64,000 bases of DNA, taken from contig NZ_BMSY01000006.1 in the NCBI RefSeq assembly GCF_014649395.1, positions 186,001 through 250,000 of the forward strand, written 5' to 3'. Origin of the DNA: Streptomyces aureoverticillatus (GTDB lineage Bacteria; Actinomycetota; Actinomycetes; Streptomycetales; Streptomycetaceae). This document shows, piece after piece, positions 42,643 to 51,267 of this stretch. Made by a program: the position numbers and the translations under genes. Numbering within the stretch: position 1 is the stretch's first letter; each line of letters starts with the position of its first letter. The notes below the pieces were generated by a model that saw only the letters and a list, made by a program, of their open reading frames with translations, was not told where the DNA came from and did no database searches.

Positions 42643-43015
42643 TGGCTGAAAATCGCCGTAGCGGGAACAGGTTTTCGGCCGCAGGAAGGTTTCTGTCGAT
42701 GGGAGAGGGCCGACCGGCGAGGGGTCTTGTGGCCGCCGCCGTCGGGCGGCTGCCCCGCTGCCTGGATCATCGGGGCCCGCGCCTGCGATAACACGTGCGC
42801 GCTCCACGTGAGCTCTTTCACGACGAACCTTCCGGACAGTGACCCCCGTCGCTGAATGCTCGCTTCCACTGTGCGATCTTGTGGCTAGCATGACCACCAC
42901 AAGTGCCGTCGGAAGACAGCGCCACAGGGCGGACTTCCCTCGCGACGGCACCCAGTCGAGGGCGGGCCGGTTCCTTGCGCGGCCCGCGCATCCGTGCCGA
43001 CCCCGAGGGACCGGA
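42643..43015. other. Conservon upstream region
   Basis: 373 bp before cvnA. A dyad CTTGTGG (42878-42884)/CCACAAG (42897-42903) flanks TAGCAT and an ATG at 42890 that is in frame with cvnA; translation from it would add 42 Arg-rich residues. I prefer the later ATG with GAGGGA. No separate small gene is evident. Confidence 0.45.
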
Positions 43016-45052
43016 ATGACACAGCCCGCCGATCGCCGTCCGGACCGCACCCCGAGCACCCGGCGAACGGCGTACACGCTGCCCGTGTGTCTCCTCGCCG
43101 CCGCAGCCGTCGCGGGCGCCGCCGTCGCCGCGCTCGCGCCGGCCGACGCGCGCGGCTGGGTGGCCGCGGCCGCGGCCGGGGGCTGGGTGCTGCTGACCGT
43201 CGCGGTCTGCGTCGGCCTCGCCACGGCGGGCCGGCTGCGCGCGCGGCTCGCCGAGGCCGAGGGTGAACTGCACGGCGTGCGCGGCCAGTTGGACCACCGC
43301 ACGGCGGAGGACATGGGCCTGGCCCAGGTGACCCTGCCCGCGGTGGCCCGCATGGTCCACCAGGGCACCGCCCCCGACGAGGTGCTGCGGCAGACCCGGC
43401 CGCCCGCCCTGCCCTCCCAGCGCGAGCTGCTGCGCGTGTCCGTGACCGCGCTGGCCGACGCGGAGCAGCGCGCGGCCACCGCCACCGCGGCCGAGCGGCG
43501 CGCCGCCGACGACCTGGCCCGCATAGCCGCCGACGTACGCCTCCTCACCACCGAGACCCTCCCGGACGTGGTCGCCACCCTGCGCGGCGGCGCCTCCGTG
43601 GACCGCGTCCTCGCGGGCATGCGCCGGCCCGACGACCCCGCGCTGCGCGAGCTGACCGAGGCCGCCGTGCGCGAACTCGCCCTCAGCGAGCGGCGCGCGG
43701 CCGCCGCGCAGGCCGCCAGCGCCAAGGCCCTCAGCCGCGTCCAGGCCAAGGCCGTGAGCATGCTGGCCGACCTGCGCGACATGCAGGACCGGCACGGCGA
43801 GGAGGTCTTCGGCGACCTGCTCCGGCTCGACCACAGCACCTCGCAGCTCGGCCTCATGACCGACCGGCTCGCGCTCCTCATGGGTGGCCGCTCCAGCCGC
43901 GCCTGGAACAAGCCCATCGTCATGGAGTCCATCCTGCGCGGCGCCGTCGGCCGCATCGCCGCCTACCAGCGGGTGCGGCTGCACTGCTCCACCAGGGTCG
44001 CCGTCGTCGGCTTCGCCGCCGAGGGCGTGATGCACCTGCTCGCCGAACTGGCCGACAACGCCGCGAACTTCTCGCCGCCCACCGACGAAGTCCACGTCTA
44101 CGTCGAGGAGTCCCGCACCGGCGTCGTCATCACCATCGAGGACAGCGGCCTCAGGATGTCCGAGGCCGCGCTGCGCCGGGCCGAGGAGTCGGTGTCCGGG
44201 CGGATGACCGACCTCGCGCTGCTCCAGGGCACCCGGCTCGGCCTCGCCGTGGTCGGCGGCCTCGCGCGGAAGTACGGCATGAGCGTCAGCTACCGCCCCT
44301 CGGCGCGCGGCGGCACCGGCGTCGTCGTCCTGCTGCCCCCGCAGCTCATCGCCCAGCAGCCGCAGCCGGAGAGCGCCCCGGCGGCCGACGTCGGCGCGCC
44401 CGCCCCGCACGGAGCCGGAGCCGTCCCCACCCAGGGCTCGGCCCCCGCGGCGGAGACGCCGGCGGCGCTCCGGATCGCCCCCGCCGACGCGGCCGAGCAC
44501 AGCCCCGCGCGCGAGCGCACCGCCGACGGCACCGACGAGCACGGGCAGCTGCCGGGGCACGCCCCGCACGGCGGCACGCGTCGTGCCGAGCCCGGCACGG
44601 CGGCCGGTGGGACCGACGGCAGGGGAGCCGACCTGGGCGGCGGGACCGACGGCAGGGGCGCCAACTTGGGCGGCGGGACCGACGGCAGGGGCGCCAACTT
44701 GACTGACGGCACCGACGGCAGGGGCGCCACCCTGGGCGGGCTGCCGGTCCGGCGGCCGGGCCGCACGATGGCCGCCGCGCACGCCGAACTCCAGCAGCGC
44801 CAGGCCGCCGCGGCCGCCGGGAAGTCCGCCACGACCGGCGGCCGGGACGGCGCTCACGGCGCTCACGGCTCTCCCGGCGCGGGCAGCGCTTCCGGAGCGG
44901 ACGGCGCCCCCGGCACCGACGGCTCGACCACGGGCGGGACACCCCGCCCGCCGCGCGACCTCGGCGCCCGCTTCGGAGCCTTCCACCGCGCCCGGCGGGC
45001 CCACGCCGCCGACGACGCCGACGAGACCGAGCCGCCGCCGCGGGCCGAGTGA
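43016..45052 (+). CDS. cvnA: Conservon sensor kinase-like protein CvnA
   Basis: A 678-residue membrane protein: two helices (20-42, 48-70), a helical signalling region with repeated segments (TLPAVARMVHQGTAPDEVL and TLPDVVATLRGGASVDRVL), a histidine-kinase core with His273 (RLDHSTSQLG) and ATPase domain (LLAELADNAANFSPP N-box, IEDSGLRMS G-box). Residues after about 445 are disordered, with four 11-residue GGTDGRGA repeats. In known conservons CvnA joins CvnB-D in a membrane complex likened to eukaryotic receptor-G protein systems. ATG 43016 follows GAGGGA. Confidence 0.9.
   Translation: MTQPADRRPDRTPSTRRTAYTLPVCLLAAAAVAGAAVAALAPADARGWVAAAAAGGWVLLTVAVCVGLATAGRLRARLAEAEGELHGVRGQLDHRTAEDMGLAQVTLPAVARMVHQGTAPDEVLRQTRPPALPSQRELLRVSVTALADAEQRAATATAAERRAADDLARIAADVRLLTTETLPDVVATLRGGASVDRVLAGMRRPDDPALRELTEAAVRELALSERRAAAAQAASAKALSRVQAKAVSMLADLRDMQDRHGEEVFGDLLRLDHSTSQLGLMTDRLALLMGGRSSRAWNKPIVMESILRGAVGRIAAYQRVRLHCSTRVAVVGFAAEGVMHLLAELADNAANFSPPTDEVHVYVEESRTGVVITIEDSGLRMSEAALRRAEESVSGRMTDLALLQGTRLGLAVVGGLARKYGMSVSYRPSARGGTGVVVLLPPQLIAQQPQPESAPAADVGAPAPHGAGAVPTQGSAPAAETPAALRIAPADAAEHSPARERTADGTDEHGQLPGHAPHGGTRRAEPGTAAGGTDGRGADLGGGTDGRGANLGGGTDGRGANLTDGTDGRGATLGGLPVRRPGRTMAAAHAELQQRQAAAAAGKSATTGGRDGAHGAHGSPGAGSASGADGAPGTDGSTTGGTPRPPRDLGARFGAFHRARRAHAADDADETEPPPRAE
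44609..44740 (+). repeat. Four 33-bp tandem repeats inside cvnA
   Basis: Units starting at 44609, 44642, 44675 and 44708 each encode GTDGRGA plus four variable residues. They keep frame (33 bp) and lie in the disordered C-terminal tail, so length variation between strains would be tolerated. Confidence 0.85.
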
Positions 45053-45248
45053 GCTCCGCGTGAACGGTCCCCGCCCGTTCCGAGACCGGCCCGCCCGGGC
45101 CGTCTACGTCTCGCACCTCGCGTACGCCGCATCCGTCCCGTACGTCGCGTACGCCGTGCACTCCGGCCACCCGACGTTCTCCACCCCCGCCCCGCAACCG
45201 AAAGGGAGGCACGGGCGTTCGCGCACCCGGTGATCGCCCCGAACCACT

Positions 45249-45677
45249 ATGCAGACCACCGACAACAGCCTGAACTGGCTCCTGGACACCCTCCTCGACG
45301 GCACCCCCGGCACCCGGCACGCCCTGGTGCTGTCCCGGGACGGCCTGAAACTCTGCTGGAGCCCCGGCCTCAGCCTCGACCAGGCCGACCAGCTCTCCGC
45401 GATCTGCTCCGGCATACAGGCGCTCGCCCAGGGCGCCTCCATGGAGTTCGGCGACGGCTCCGGCGGCGTACGGCACTCGATGACCGAGTTCCACGGCGGG
45501 CTGCTCTTCGTCGTCGAGGCCGGCCAGGGCGCGCACCTGGCCGTCATCGCCGACGAGGACGCCGACCCCGGCGTGGTGGGCCATCAGATGGGCCAGCTCG
45601 TCTCCCAGATCGGCGAGCACCTGCGGGCCGAGCCGCGCGCCGGGCGGCCCGAAAGCCCCGGGAGCACGGCCCCGTGA
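45249..45677 (+). CDS. cvnB: Conservon roadblock/LC7 protein CvnB
   Basis: A 142-residue roadblock/LC7-domain protein (LNWLLDTLLDGTPGTRHALVLSRDGL split over 8-33, LSAICSGIQALAQGASMEFG, HLAVIADEDADPGVVGHQMGQL). Such domains dimerise and regulate small GTPases; in conservons CvnB works with CvnD. It starts 196 bp after cvnA without an obvious Shine-Dalgarno and overlaps cvnC by 4 bp (GTGA). Confidence 0.92.
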   Translation: MQTTDNSLNWLLDTLLDGTPGTRHALVLSRDGLKLCWSPGLSLDQADQLSAICSGIQALAQGASMEFGDGSGGVRHSMTEFHGGLLFVVEAGQGAHLAVIADEDADPGVVGHQMGQLVSQIGEHLRAEPRAGRPESPGSTAP

Positions 45678-46030
45678 CGCGCCGGCCCGTCGACGTGGGC
45701 GACCCCGACCGGCTCTACACGGTCACCGGGGGCCGCAGCCGCGCCGACGGCAGCTCGTTCGACCTGGTGACCCTCATCGTCGCCGAGTGCGAGCCGTCCG
45801 TCGGCCAGCAGTCGGAGCACCGCCGCATCCTCGAACTGTGCCGGCACCCGACGGCCGTCGTCGAGATCGCGGCGGAGCTGTCGCTGCCCATCACCGTCGT
45901 CCGCATCCTCCTGGAGGACCTCCAGGCGACCGGCCACATCACCCCTCGTCATCCCCGCGTGGCGGCCTCCGCCGCGCTGCCCGATTCCGCTCTTCTCACG
46001 GAGGTGCTCCATGGGCTCCGCAACCTCTGA
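45674..46030 (+). CDS. cvnC: Conservon DUF742 protein CvnC
   Basis: A 118-residue DUF742 protein with a winged-helix-like plan: RLYTVTGGRSRADG, FDLVTLIVAECEP, RRILELCRHPTAVVEIAAELSLPITVVR in part and LEDLQATGHI. It starts at GTG 45674 within the cvnB stop and ends 20 bp inside cvnD, so the three genes are translationally linked. Role: probable adaptor in the conservon complex. Confidence 0.93.
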   Translation: MTRRPVDVGDPDRLYTVTGGRSRADGSSFDLVTLIVAECEPSVGQQSEHRRILELCRHPTAVVEIAAELSLPITVVRILLEDLQATGHITPRHPRVAASAALPDSALLTEVLHGLRNL

Positions 46031-46628
46031 GCTGCCGTCGAGCCGGACACCGCTGCGCGACACGGCCGAGACCGGCCTGAAGATCGTCGTGGTGGGCGGC
46101 TTCGGCGTCGGCAAGACCACCCTCGTCCGCTCGGTCAGCGAGATCCGGCCGCTGAACACCGAGGAGGTGATGACCCAGGCGGGCGCCGGAGTCGACCGCA
46201 TACCCGAGTCGACCGGCAAGAACACCACCACCGTCGCCTTCGACTTCGGCCGCATCAGCCTCAACGACCGCCTGGTGCTCTACCTGTTCGGTGCGCCCGG
46301 CCAGAAACGCTTCTGGTTCCTGTGGGACCGGCTGTTCTCCGGGACGCTCGGCGCGGTCGTCCTCGTGGACACCCGCAGAATGGACGACTCCTGGTACGCC
46401 ATCGACCGGCTCGAACACCACGGCACGCCCTTCGTCGTCGCCGTGAACCGCTTCGACGACGACACCGCGCGCCACTCCCTCCAGGAGATCCGCGCCGCGC
46501 TCGCGCTGCCGGACCACGTCCCCCTCATCGACTGCGACGCCCGGGTCCGCTCGTCCGGCAAGGACGTGCTGATCACCCTCGTCGACCACCTCCACCACCT
46601 GGCACGGGAACGGGAACTGACAGCATGA
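46011..46628 (+). CDS. cvnD: Conservon small GTPase CvnD
   Basis: A 205-residue Ras-like GTPase: P-loop GGFGVGKTT (29-37), switch region with GKNTTTVAFDFG, G3-like FGAPGQ, G4 NRFD. It is the G protein of the conservon, regulated by CvnB. It overlaps cvnC by 20 bp and its stop overlaps the P450 ATG (ATGA), showing tight co-expression with the P450. Confidence 0.94.
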   Translation: MGSATSELPSSRTPLRDTAETGLKIVVVGGFGVGKTTLVRSVSEIRPLNTEEVMTQAGAGVDRIPESTGKNTTTVAFDFGRISLNDRLVLYLFGAPGQKRFWFLWDRLFSGTLGAVVLVDTRRMDDSWYAIDRLEHHGTPFVVAVNRFDDDTARHSLQEIRAALALPDHVPLIDCDARVRSSGKDVLITLVDHLHHLARERELTA

Positions 46629-47905
46629 CCGAAGCGAGCGGCCCCGCAGCCGCGCCGAGCAGCACCCCGCCGCCCGGCTGCCCCGCCCACGCCGCCCACC
46701 CCGACGCGGTGCCCCTCAGCGGCCTCGAGTACCAGCAGACGCCCTTCGACCTGTACCGCGACCTGCGCGGCAAGCACGGTTCCGTCGCCCCCGTGCTGCT
46801 CGACGGCGGCGTGCCCGCCTGGCTCGTGCTCGGCTACTCCGAGGTCAGTTACGTCACCGCGCACGACGAACTGTTCGCCCGCGACTCACGGCGCTGGAAC
46901 CAGTGGGACAACATCCCCGCCGACTGGCCCCTGATGCCGTTCGTGGGCTACCAGCCCTCCGTCCTGTTCACCGAGGGCGCCGAGCACCGCCGCCGCGCGG
47001 GCGTCATCACCGAAGCCCTGGAGAGCGTCGACCAGTTCGAGCTCGGCCGCGAGTGCGCGTACATCGCCGACCAGCTCATCGCGTCCTTCGCGGGCCGCGG
47101 CAACGCCGAGCTGATGAGCGTCTACACCCACCCGCTGGCCATGCGTGCCGCCGTGCACATGGTCGGCATGCCGCCCGGCACCGCCGACACCGAGGCCCTC
47201 GTCGAGGACCTGCGGATGTCCCTCGACGCCGCCGAGGGCGACGACCCCGTGGCCGCGTACGTACGCGTCGGCGAGCGCGTGCACCACCTGGTCGAGGAGC
47301 GGCGGCGGAACCCGGGAGCCGACGTCACATCGCGCATGCTGGAGCACCCGGCGGGACTGTCCGACGAGGAGATCGTCCAGGACCTGATCTCGGTGATCGC
47401 CGCGGCCCAGCAGCCCACGGCCAACTGGATCTGCAACACGCTGCGACTGCTCCTGACCGACGAACGGTTCGCCCTCAACGTCTCCGGCGGCCGGCTGAGC
47501 GTCAGCCAGGCACTCAACGAGGTGCTGTGGCTGGACACGCCCACGCAGAATTTCATCGGGCGCTGGGCGGTGCGCGACACCCAGCTCGGCGGGCGCCGCA
47601 TCCGGGCGGGCGACTGCCTGGTCCTCGGCCTCGCCGCGGCCAACGCCGACCCGCAGATCTGGCCGGGCGCGCAGGTGGGTTCGGAGAACTCGGCGCACCT
47701 GTCCTTCAGCAACGGCGAACACCGCTGCCCCTACCCGGCGCCGCTGCTCGCCGACGTGATCGCCCGCACGGCGGTCGAGACGCTCCTGGAGCGGCTGCCG
47801 GACCTGGTGCTCTCCGTCGATCCGGCCGAGCTGACCTGGCGGCCGTCCATCTGGATGCGCGGACTCACGGCGCTGCCCGTCCAGTTCACGCCCGTGGCGC
47901 AGTGA
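46625..47905 (+). CDS. cvnE: Conservon cytochrome P450 lacking the ExxR motif (CYP157-like)
   Basis: A 426-residue P450 fold. The haem-binding loop is FSNGEHRCPYPAP with Cys368. The K-helix, normally ExxR, reads NEVLWLDTP: Glu299 is kept but the Arg position is Trp302. The I-helix reads AAAQQPTAN instead of AGxxT. Loss of the ExxR arginine is a published trait of conservon CYP157 enzymes of Streptomyces coelicolor, which this resembles. Catalytic activity is therefore uncertain; a signalling or atypical redox role is possible. It is coupled to cvnD by ATGA. Confidence 0.88.
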   Translation: MTEASGPAAAPSSTPPPGCPAHAAHPDAVPLSGLEYQQTPFDLYRDLRGKHGSVAPVLLDGGVPAWLVLGYSEVSYVTAHDELFARDSRRWNQWDNIPADWPLMPFVGYQPSVLFTEGAEHRRRAGVITEALESVDQFELGRECAYIADQLIASFAGRGNAELMSVYTHPLAMRAAVHMVGMPPGTADTEALVEDLRMSLDAAEGDDPVAAYVRVGERVHHLVEERRRNPGADVTSRMLEHPAGLSDEEIVQDLISVIAAAQQPTANWICNTLRLLLTDERFALNVSGGRLSVSQALNEVLWLDTPTQNFIGRWAVRDTQLGGRRIRAGDCLVLGLAAANADPQIWPGAQVGSENSAHLSFSNGEHRCPYPAPLLADVIARTAVETLLERLPDLVLSVDPAELTWRPSIWMRGLTALPVQFTPVAQ

Positions 47906-47957
47906 CGGCGGCGGCGCGGACGCGTTCCGCGCCGCACACGGCTCGGCTCGGCGGCGC

Positions 47958-49184
47958 TCAGCGCGGCACGGGCGTGAACACCACGGGCAGGGCACTCGGG
48001 CCCCGGGTGAAGACGCCCTGCTCCGACGGTACGAATCCGTCGGCGAGCCGCAGGTCGGGCATGGCGTCCAGGAGTTGGTTCACGCCCGTCTCGACCTCGG
48101 CGCGGGCGAGCAGCGCGCCCACGCAGAAGTGCCGCCCGAGGGCGAACGCGAGATGGTCGGCCGCCGCGGAGAACGCGGTGGTGGTCGTCAGGTCGTCCCG
48201 GAAGATGTCGAAGCGGTCGGGGTCCGCGTAGCGCTCGCCGTCCCGGTTGGCCGAGCCGATCAGGCAGGTCACGGTGGCCCCGGCCGGCAGGGTGCCACCG
48301 GCCAACTCCACCTCGGCGGCGGTCTGCCGCATGATCATGTGGACCGGCGGGGTGTACCGCAGGGTCTCGGCGAAGGCCCGGTCGATCAGCGAGCGGTCGG
48401 CGCGCACGGAGGCGAGCTGTTCGGGGTGCGTGAGCAGGTTCGCGAAGATGCCGGCGATGGCCTTGTCGGTGGTCTCGCCGCCCGCCGCGAGCAGCAGGCT
48501 GCAGAACGCCTTGATGTCCTCGTCGCTCATCCGCACCCCGTCGACCTCGGCGGCGCACAGCGTCGACAGCAGGTCGTCGCCCGGGTTCTCCCGGCGCCGG
48601 GCGATCACCGGGAACATGTACTCGGCGAACTCCACCCGGGTCCGCTCGCCCGCCGCGGCCACCTCGGGGTCGCCCGTGAGGTTGCCGAGGAAGGCGATGA
48701 CGGTCGTGTACCAGCCGTGGAAGCGGTCGTGGTCGGCCTTGTCCAGGCCCAGCATGTCGGCGATCACGTTCACCGGGAAGCGGGTGGCGTAGTCGGTGAC
48801 GAGATCCGCCGCGCCGCGGTCGCGGAAGGCGTCGATCAGTTCCTCGGAGTTGCGGCGGATGACCGGCATGAAGGTGTTCTGCAACTCGGCGCCCCGGAAG
48901 GCCGGTGCGACCAGGGCGCGGCGCACCGCGTGCTCACGTCCGCTGAGTTGGAGGATCGTACGGCCGTGGACGGGCTCCACTTGCCAGTCGTAGTTCTCAG
49001 TGGTGAACTGCGACTCCTTGTCCTTGAAGACGCGGGCGACGTCCTCGTAGCGCGACACGATGTAGCTTTTGGTGGGCTCGTGCCACAGCAGCGGGGTGTG
49101 TTCCCGCATGGCGCGGTAGACGGGGTAGGGATCGGCCGCGAACTCGGGCGAGAGAATGTCCGGTATCGGCTGCGCAGTGGACAC
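47958..49184 (-). CDS. Cytochrome P450 with canonical motifs
   Basis: A 408-residue soluble bacterial P450: I-helix LAAGGETTD (232-240), K-helix ETLR (273-276), haem loop FALGRHFCVG with Cys354. No ferredoxin gene is adjacent. It faces the conservon P450 with 52 bp between stops; such pairing is known for conservons, but a functional link is inference. Start GTG 49184 has AAGGAG 5 nt upstream. The substrate is unknown; no biosynthetic cluster surrounds it. Confidence 0.93.
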   Translation of the reverse strand: MSTAQPIPDILSPEFAADPYPVYRAMREHTPLLWHEPTKSYIVSRYEDVARVFKDKESQFTTENYDWQVEPVHGRTILQLSGREHAVRRALVAPAFRGAELQNTFMPVIRRNSEELIDAFRDRGAADLVTDYATRFPVNVIADMLGLDKADHDRFHGWYTTVIAFLGNLTGDPEVAAAGERTRVEFAEYMFPVIARRRENPGDDLLSTLCAAEVDGVRMSDEDIKAFCSLLLAAGGETTDKAIAGIFANLLTHPEQLASVRADRSLIDRAFAETLRYTPPVHMIMRQTAAEVELAGGTLPAGATVTCLIGSANRDGERYADPDRFDIFRDDLTTTTAFSAAADHLAFALGRHFCVGALLARAEVETGVNQLLDAMPDLRLADGFVPSEQGVFTRGPSALPVVFTPVPR

Positions 49185-49352
49185 GGGGCTCCTTAGGAGG
49201 GCGACTGCCTGGCCGGCCCAGCCTATGGATCAAGGAAAGGAACCAACAGGGTGCGGGGCCCGCCACCTGTTGTCCCCCTGCTGTTCCCCCGCATCTCCGG
49301 CGCCACCCGGGGAATACGGGGTTCACACCCCCCCAAACACTGGAGGCACGCC

Positions 49353-49817
49353 GTGGAGACCGAGGTCAAAGCGACGGTGTTCATGGAGATCGAGACCGGC
49401 GAGACGGACGCGGGGCGCGCGCCCCTGTCCGCCGAGTTCGGGTACGCGGCCGCGGATCCCTTCGCGGTCACCATGACGTTCTACTGCGAGGGCGACGAGG
49501 TGACGCGCTGGCGCCTGGACCGGGACCTGCTCGCCGAGGGCTGTGAGCGCCCGGCCGGCGCGGGTGACGTACGCGTCGCGCCGACCTCGGACCCGGTCCG
49601 CGGCGACGGCGTGCGCATCGAACTCCTCGGCACACCCGGCCCCGCCGGCCGCGCCCAGGCCGTGCTGCACGCCGCCGCGGCCGACCTCACCGCCTTCCTG
49701 GCCGTCGCCCACGAGATCGTGCGGCCCGGCGAGGAGCAGGTCAGCCTCGACGAGCTCGACGAGCTCCTGGACGGTGTGGATCAGGACGAGAGCACGTACG
49801 GGGAGCACGCGGCGTAG
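49353..49817 (+). CDS. SsgA-like sporulation/cell division protein (SALP)
   Basis: A 154-residue SsgA/SsgB-family protein: VKATVFMEIETGE, PLSAEFGYAAADPFAVTMTFYC, VTRWRLDRDLLAEGCERPAG, then a C-terminal helix LTAFLAVAHEIVRPGEEQ. SALPs occur only in morphologically complex actinomycetes and steer septum placement and cell-wall remodelling during sporulation. Start GTG 49353 with GGAGG 6 nt upstream. It is divergent from the canonical P450 gene; which SsgA paralogue it is cannot be told. Confidence 0.92.
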   Translation: METEVKATVFMEIETGETDAGRAPLSAEFGYAAADPFAVTMTFYCEGDEVTRWRLDRDLLAEGCERPAGAGDVRVAPTSDPVRGDGVRIELLGTPGPAGRAQAVLHAAAADLTAFLAVAHEIVRPGEEQVSLDELDELLDGVDQDESTYGEHAA

Positions 49818-49875
49818 TCGTCGGGCTCAGGGGCCGGTGGTCGCCGGGCTCAGGGGGGGCAAGAGCCCGGGGGCG

Positions 49876-50142
49876 TCAGGGGCGGGGGTTCCCCTGGTCG
49901 GGGTCGTCGTCGATGGTCTGCCACGTCTCGCCCCGCTGCGCCTGGGACTGCGACGGGCCGTGGCGGGGGTCGGGGCCCGGTGTGGACGGGGTGCGGCGGG
50001 CCGCGGCGCGCCGCCTGCCGTAGGCGAACGCCGCGAGCAGCACCGCGACCAGGATCACGCCGATGACGACGAGCCAGAGGGCGGAGCTCCCGGACGCGGC
50101 CAACTGCGTGGTCTGGGCGGACTGTGTTCCTAGAGTGAACAT
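49876..50142 (-). CDS. Small single-pass membrane protein, DUF6479-like
   Basis: An 88-residue protein with one membrane helix (ALWLVVIGVILVAVLLAAFAY in part, 21-41), a basic stop-transfer GRRRAAARR and an unstructured cytoplasmic tail ending RGETWQTIDDDPDQG. This plan matches a streptomycete family I recall as DUF6479; function unknown. It is divergent from dps, sharing the 138-bp spacer that contains the dps promoter. Confidence 0.75.
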   Translation of the reverse strand: MFTLGTQSAQTTQLAASGSSALWLVVIGVILVAVLLAAFAYGRRRAAARRTPSTPGPDPRHGPSQSQAQRGETWQTIDDDPDQGNPRP

Positions 50143-50194
50143 GGCGACCGTTTACCCGCTCTGACCGGTTCCGCACGCACTGCATGTGGGCCAT

Positions 50195-50222
50195 TTGACA
50201 TGTTAAGCGGCTTTCGTATGGG
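50195..50222 (+). promoter_or_regulatory. dps promoter
   Basis: A consensus TTGACA (50195-50200) is followed after 16 bp by TATGGG (50217-50222), 59 bp before the dps ATG. Stress-sigma control of dps is common in Streptomyces but no such motif is clear here. Confidence 0.5.
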
Positions 50223-50280
50223 GCACGCGTTCCTTCAGCAGCCCCCACAGGGGAGCAAGTCCCGAGCTGAGGAGCACACC

Positions 50281-50841
50281 ATGGCCAGCACTTCCACGCC
50301 GCGCTACACCGTCCCCGGCATCAGCGTCGAGGACGGAGCGACGCTGATCGCGGCGCTCGGTGTCCGGCTGCACGCGCTCAACGATCTGCACCTCACCTTG
50401 AAGCACGTGCACTGGAACGTCGTCGGCCCGCACTTCATCGCCGTGCACGAGATGCTCGACCCGCAGGTCGACCGCGTCCGCGCGATGGCGGACGACGTGG
50501 CCGAGCGCATCTCGGCCCTCGGCGGCGTACCGAAGGGCACCCCGGGTGCCCTGGTCGCCGAGCGGACCTGGGACGACTACAGCATCGGCAGGGCCGACGC
50601 CATCGCCCACCTGGGCGCGCTCGACCTCGTCTATACGGGCGTGATCGAGGGCTACCGCACCGCCATCGACAAGGTCGGCAGGATCGACCCGGCGACGGAG
50701 GACATCCTCATCGAACAGGTCCGGGACCTGGACCAGTTCCAGTGGTTCGTGCGGGCCCACCTCGAGAGCGCGCAGGGCACCCTCGCCACGGGCGACGCGG
50801 CCACGGAGCGCGAGGCCGCGAAGGCGGCCGGCTCGGAGTGA
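50281..50841 (+). CDS. dps: Dps-family DNA-binding ferritin-like protein
   Basis: A 186-residue Dps with an intact inter-subunit ferroxidase set: His44 (KHVHWNV), His56 and Asp60 (AVHEMLD), Asp71 and Glu75 (MADDVAERIS). It oxidises and stores iron in a dodecamer and protects DNA from peroxide. The C-terminal tail (about 20 residues, AATEREAAKAAGSE) is acidic-basic and short. GAGGAG precedes the ATG by 6 nt. Monocistronic, behind a good promoter. Confidence 0.94.
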   Translation: MASTSTPRYTVPGISVEDGATLIAALGVRLHALNDLHLTLKHVHWNVVGPHFIAVHEMLDPQVDRVRAMADDVAERISALGGVPKGTPGALVAERTWDDYSIGRADAIAHLGALDLVYTGVIEGYRTAIDKVGRIDPATEDILIEQVRDLDQFQWFVRAHLESAQGTLATGDAATEREAAKAAGSE

Positions 50842-50975
50842 CGCCGGTCCCGCCGGGGAGGGCGGCGGCACCGGTCCTGCCAGGGCCCGGCGGAACCGGC
50901 ACGGCCGCCCGGCGCGTGCATGAGCCGGGCGCATCGGGGCAATCGGGGTGGACGACCCGCTCCAGGGAGGCCCCC

Positions 50976-51218
50976 ATGATCATCGTCGGCGTCATCGCGC
51001 TCTGCGTCGTCCTCGCCGCACTGGCGTTCCTCGTGCCACGGCTCTCCCGCCACCCCGAGCGCGGCGCCCAGCGCACGCTGGGCGTCGGCTCCCGGGCCGG
51101 GCGCAAGGCCCCGGGTGTGGCGGGCCGGGTCCTGAGCAAGCCGTTCCGCAGCAGTTCCCGGGCCGTCGGCCGGAGCGGCTCGGTGGGGCGGCGGGCGCGG
51201 TGGCGGATGCCGTTCTAG
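50976..51218 (+). CDS. Small membrane protein, DUF6411-like
   Basis: An 80-residue protein: N-terminal helix IIVGVIALCVVLAALAFLV (2-20), then a strongly basic tail rich in Arg/Ser/Gly (RLSRHPERGAQRTLG, SKPFRSSSRAVGRSG). The family is recalled as DUF6411, restricted to actinomycetes; function unknown. GGGAGG lies about 6 nt before the ATG. Confidence 0.75.
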   Translation: MIIVGVIALCVVLAALAFLVPRLSRHPERGAQRTLGVGSRAGRKAPGVAGRVLSKPFRSSSRAVGRSGSVGRRARWRMPF

Positions 51219-51267
51219 ACCGGCGGGCGCCGGCTCGGGAGGAGAACGCCGGCACTAGCCTGCGGGC

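Noticed and set aside
42890-43015. Earlier ATG for cvnA adding 42 residues
   Set aside because: The added part is Arg/Pro-rich without a ribosome site, while ATG 43016 follows GAGGGA; left as an alternative.
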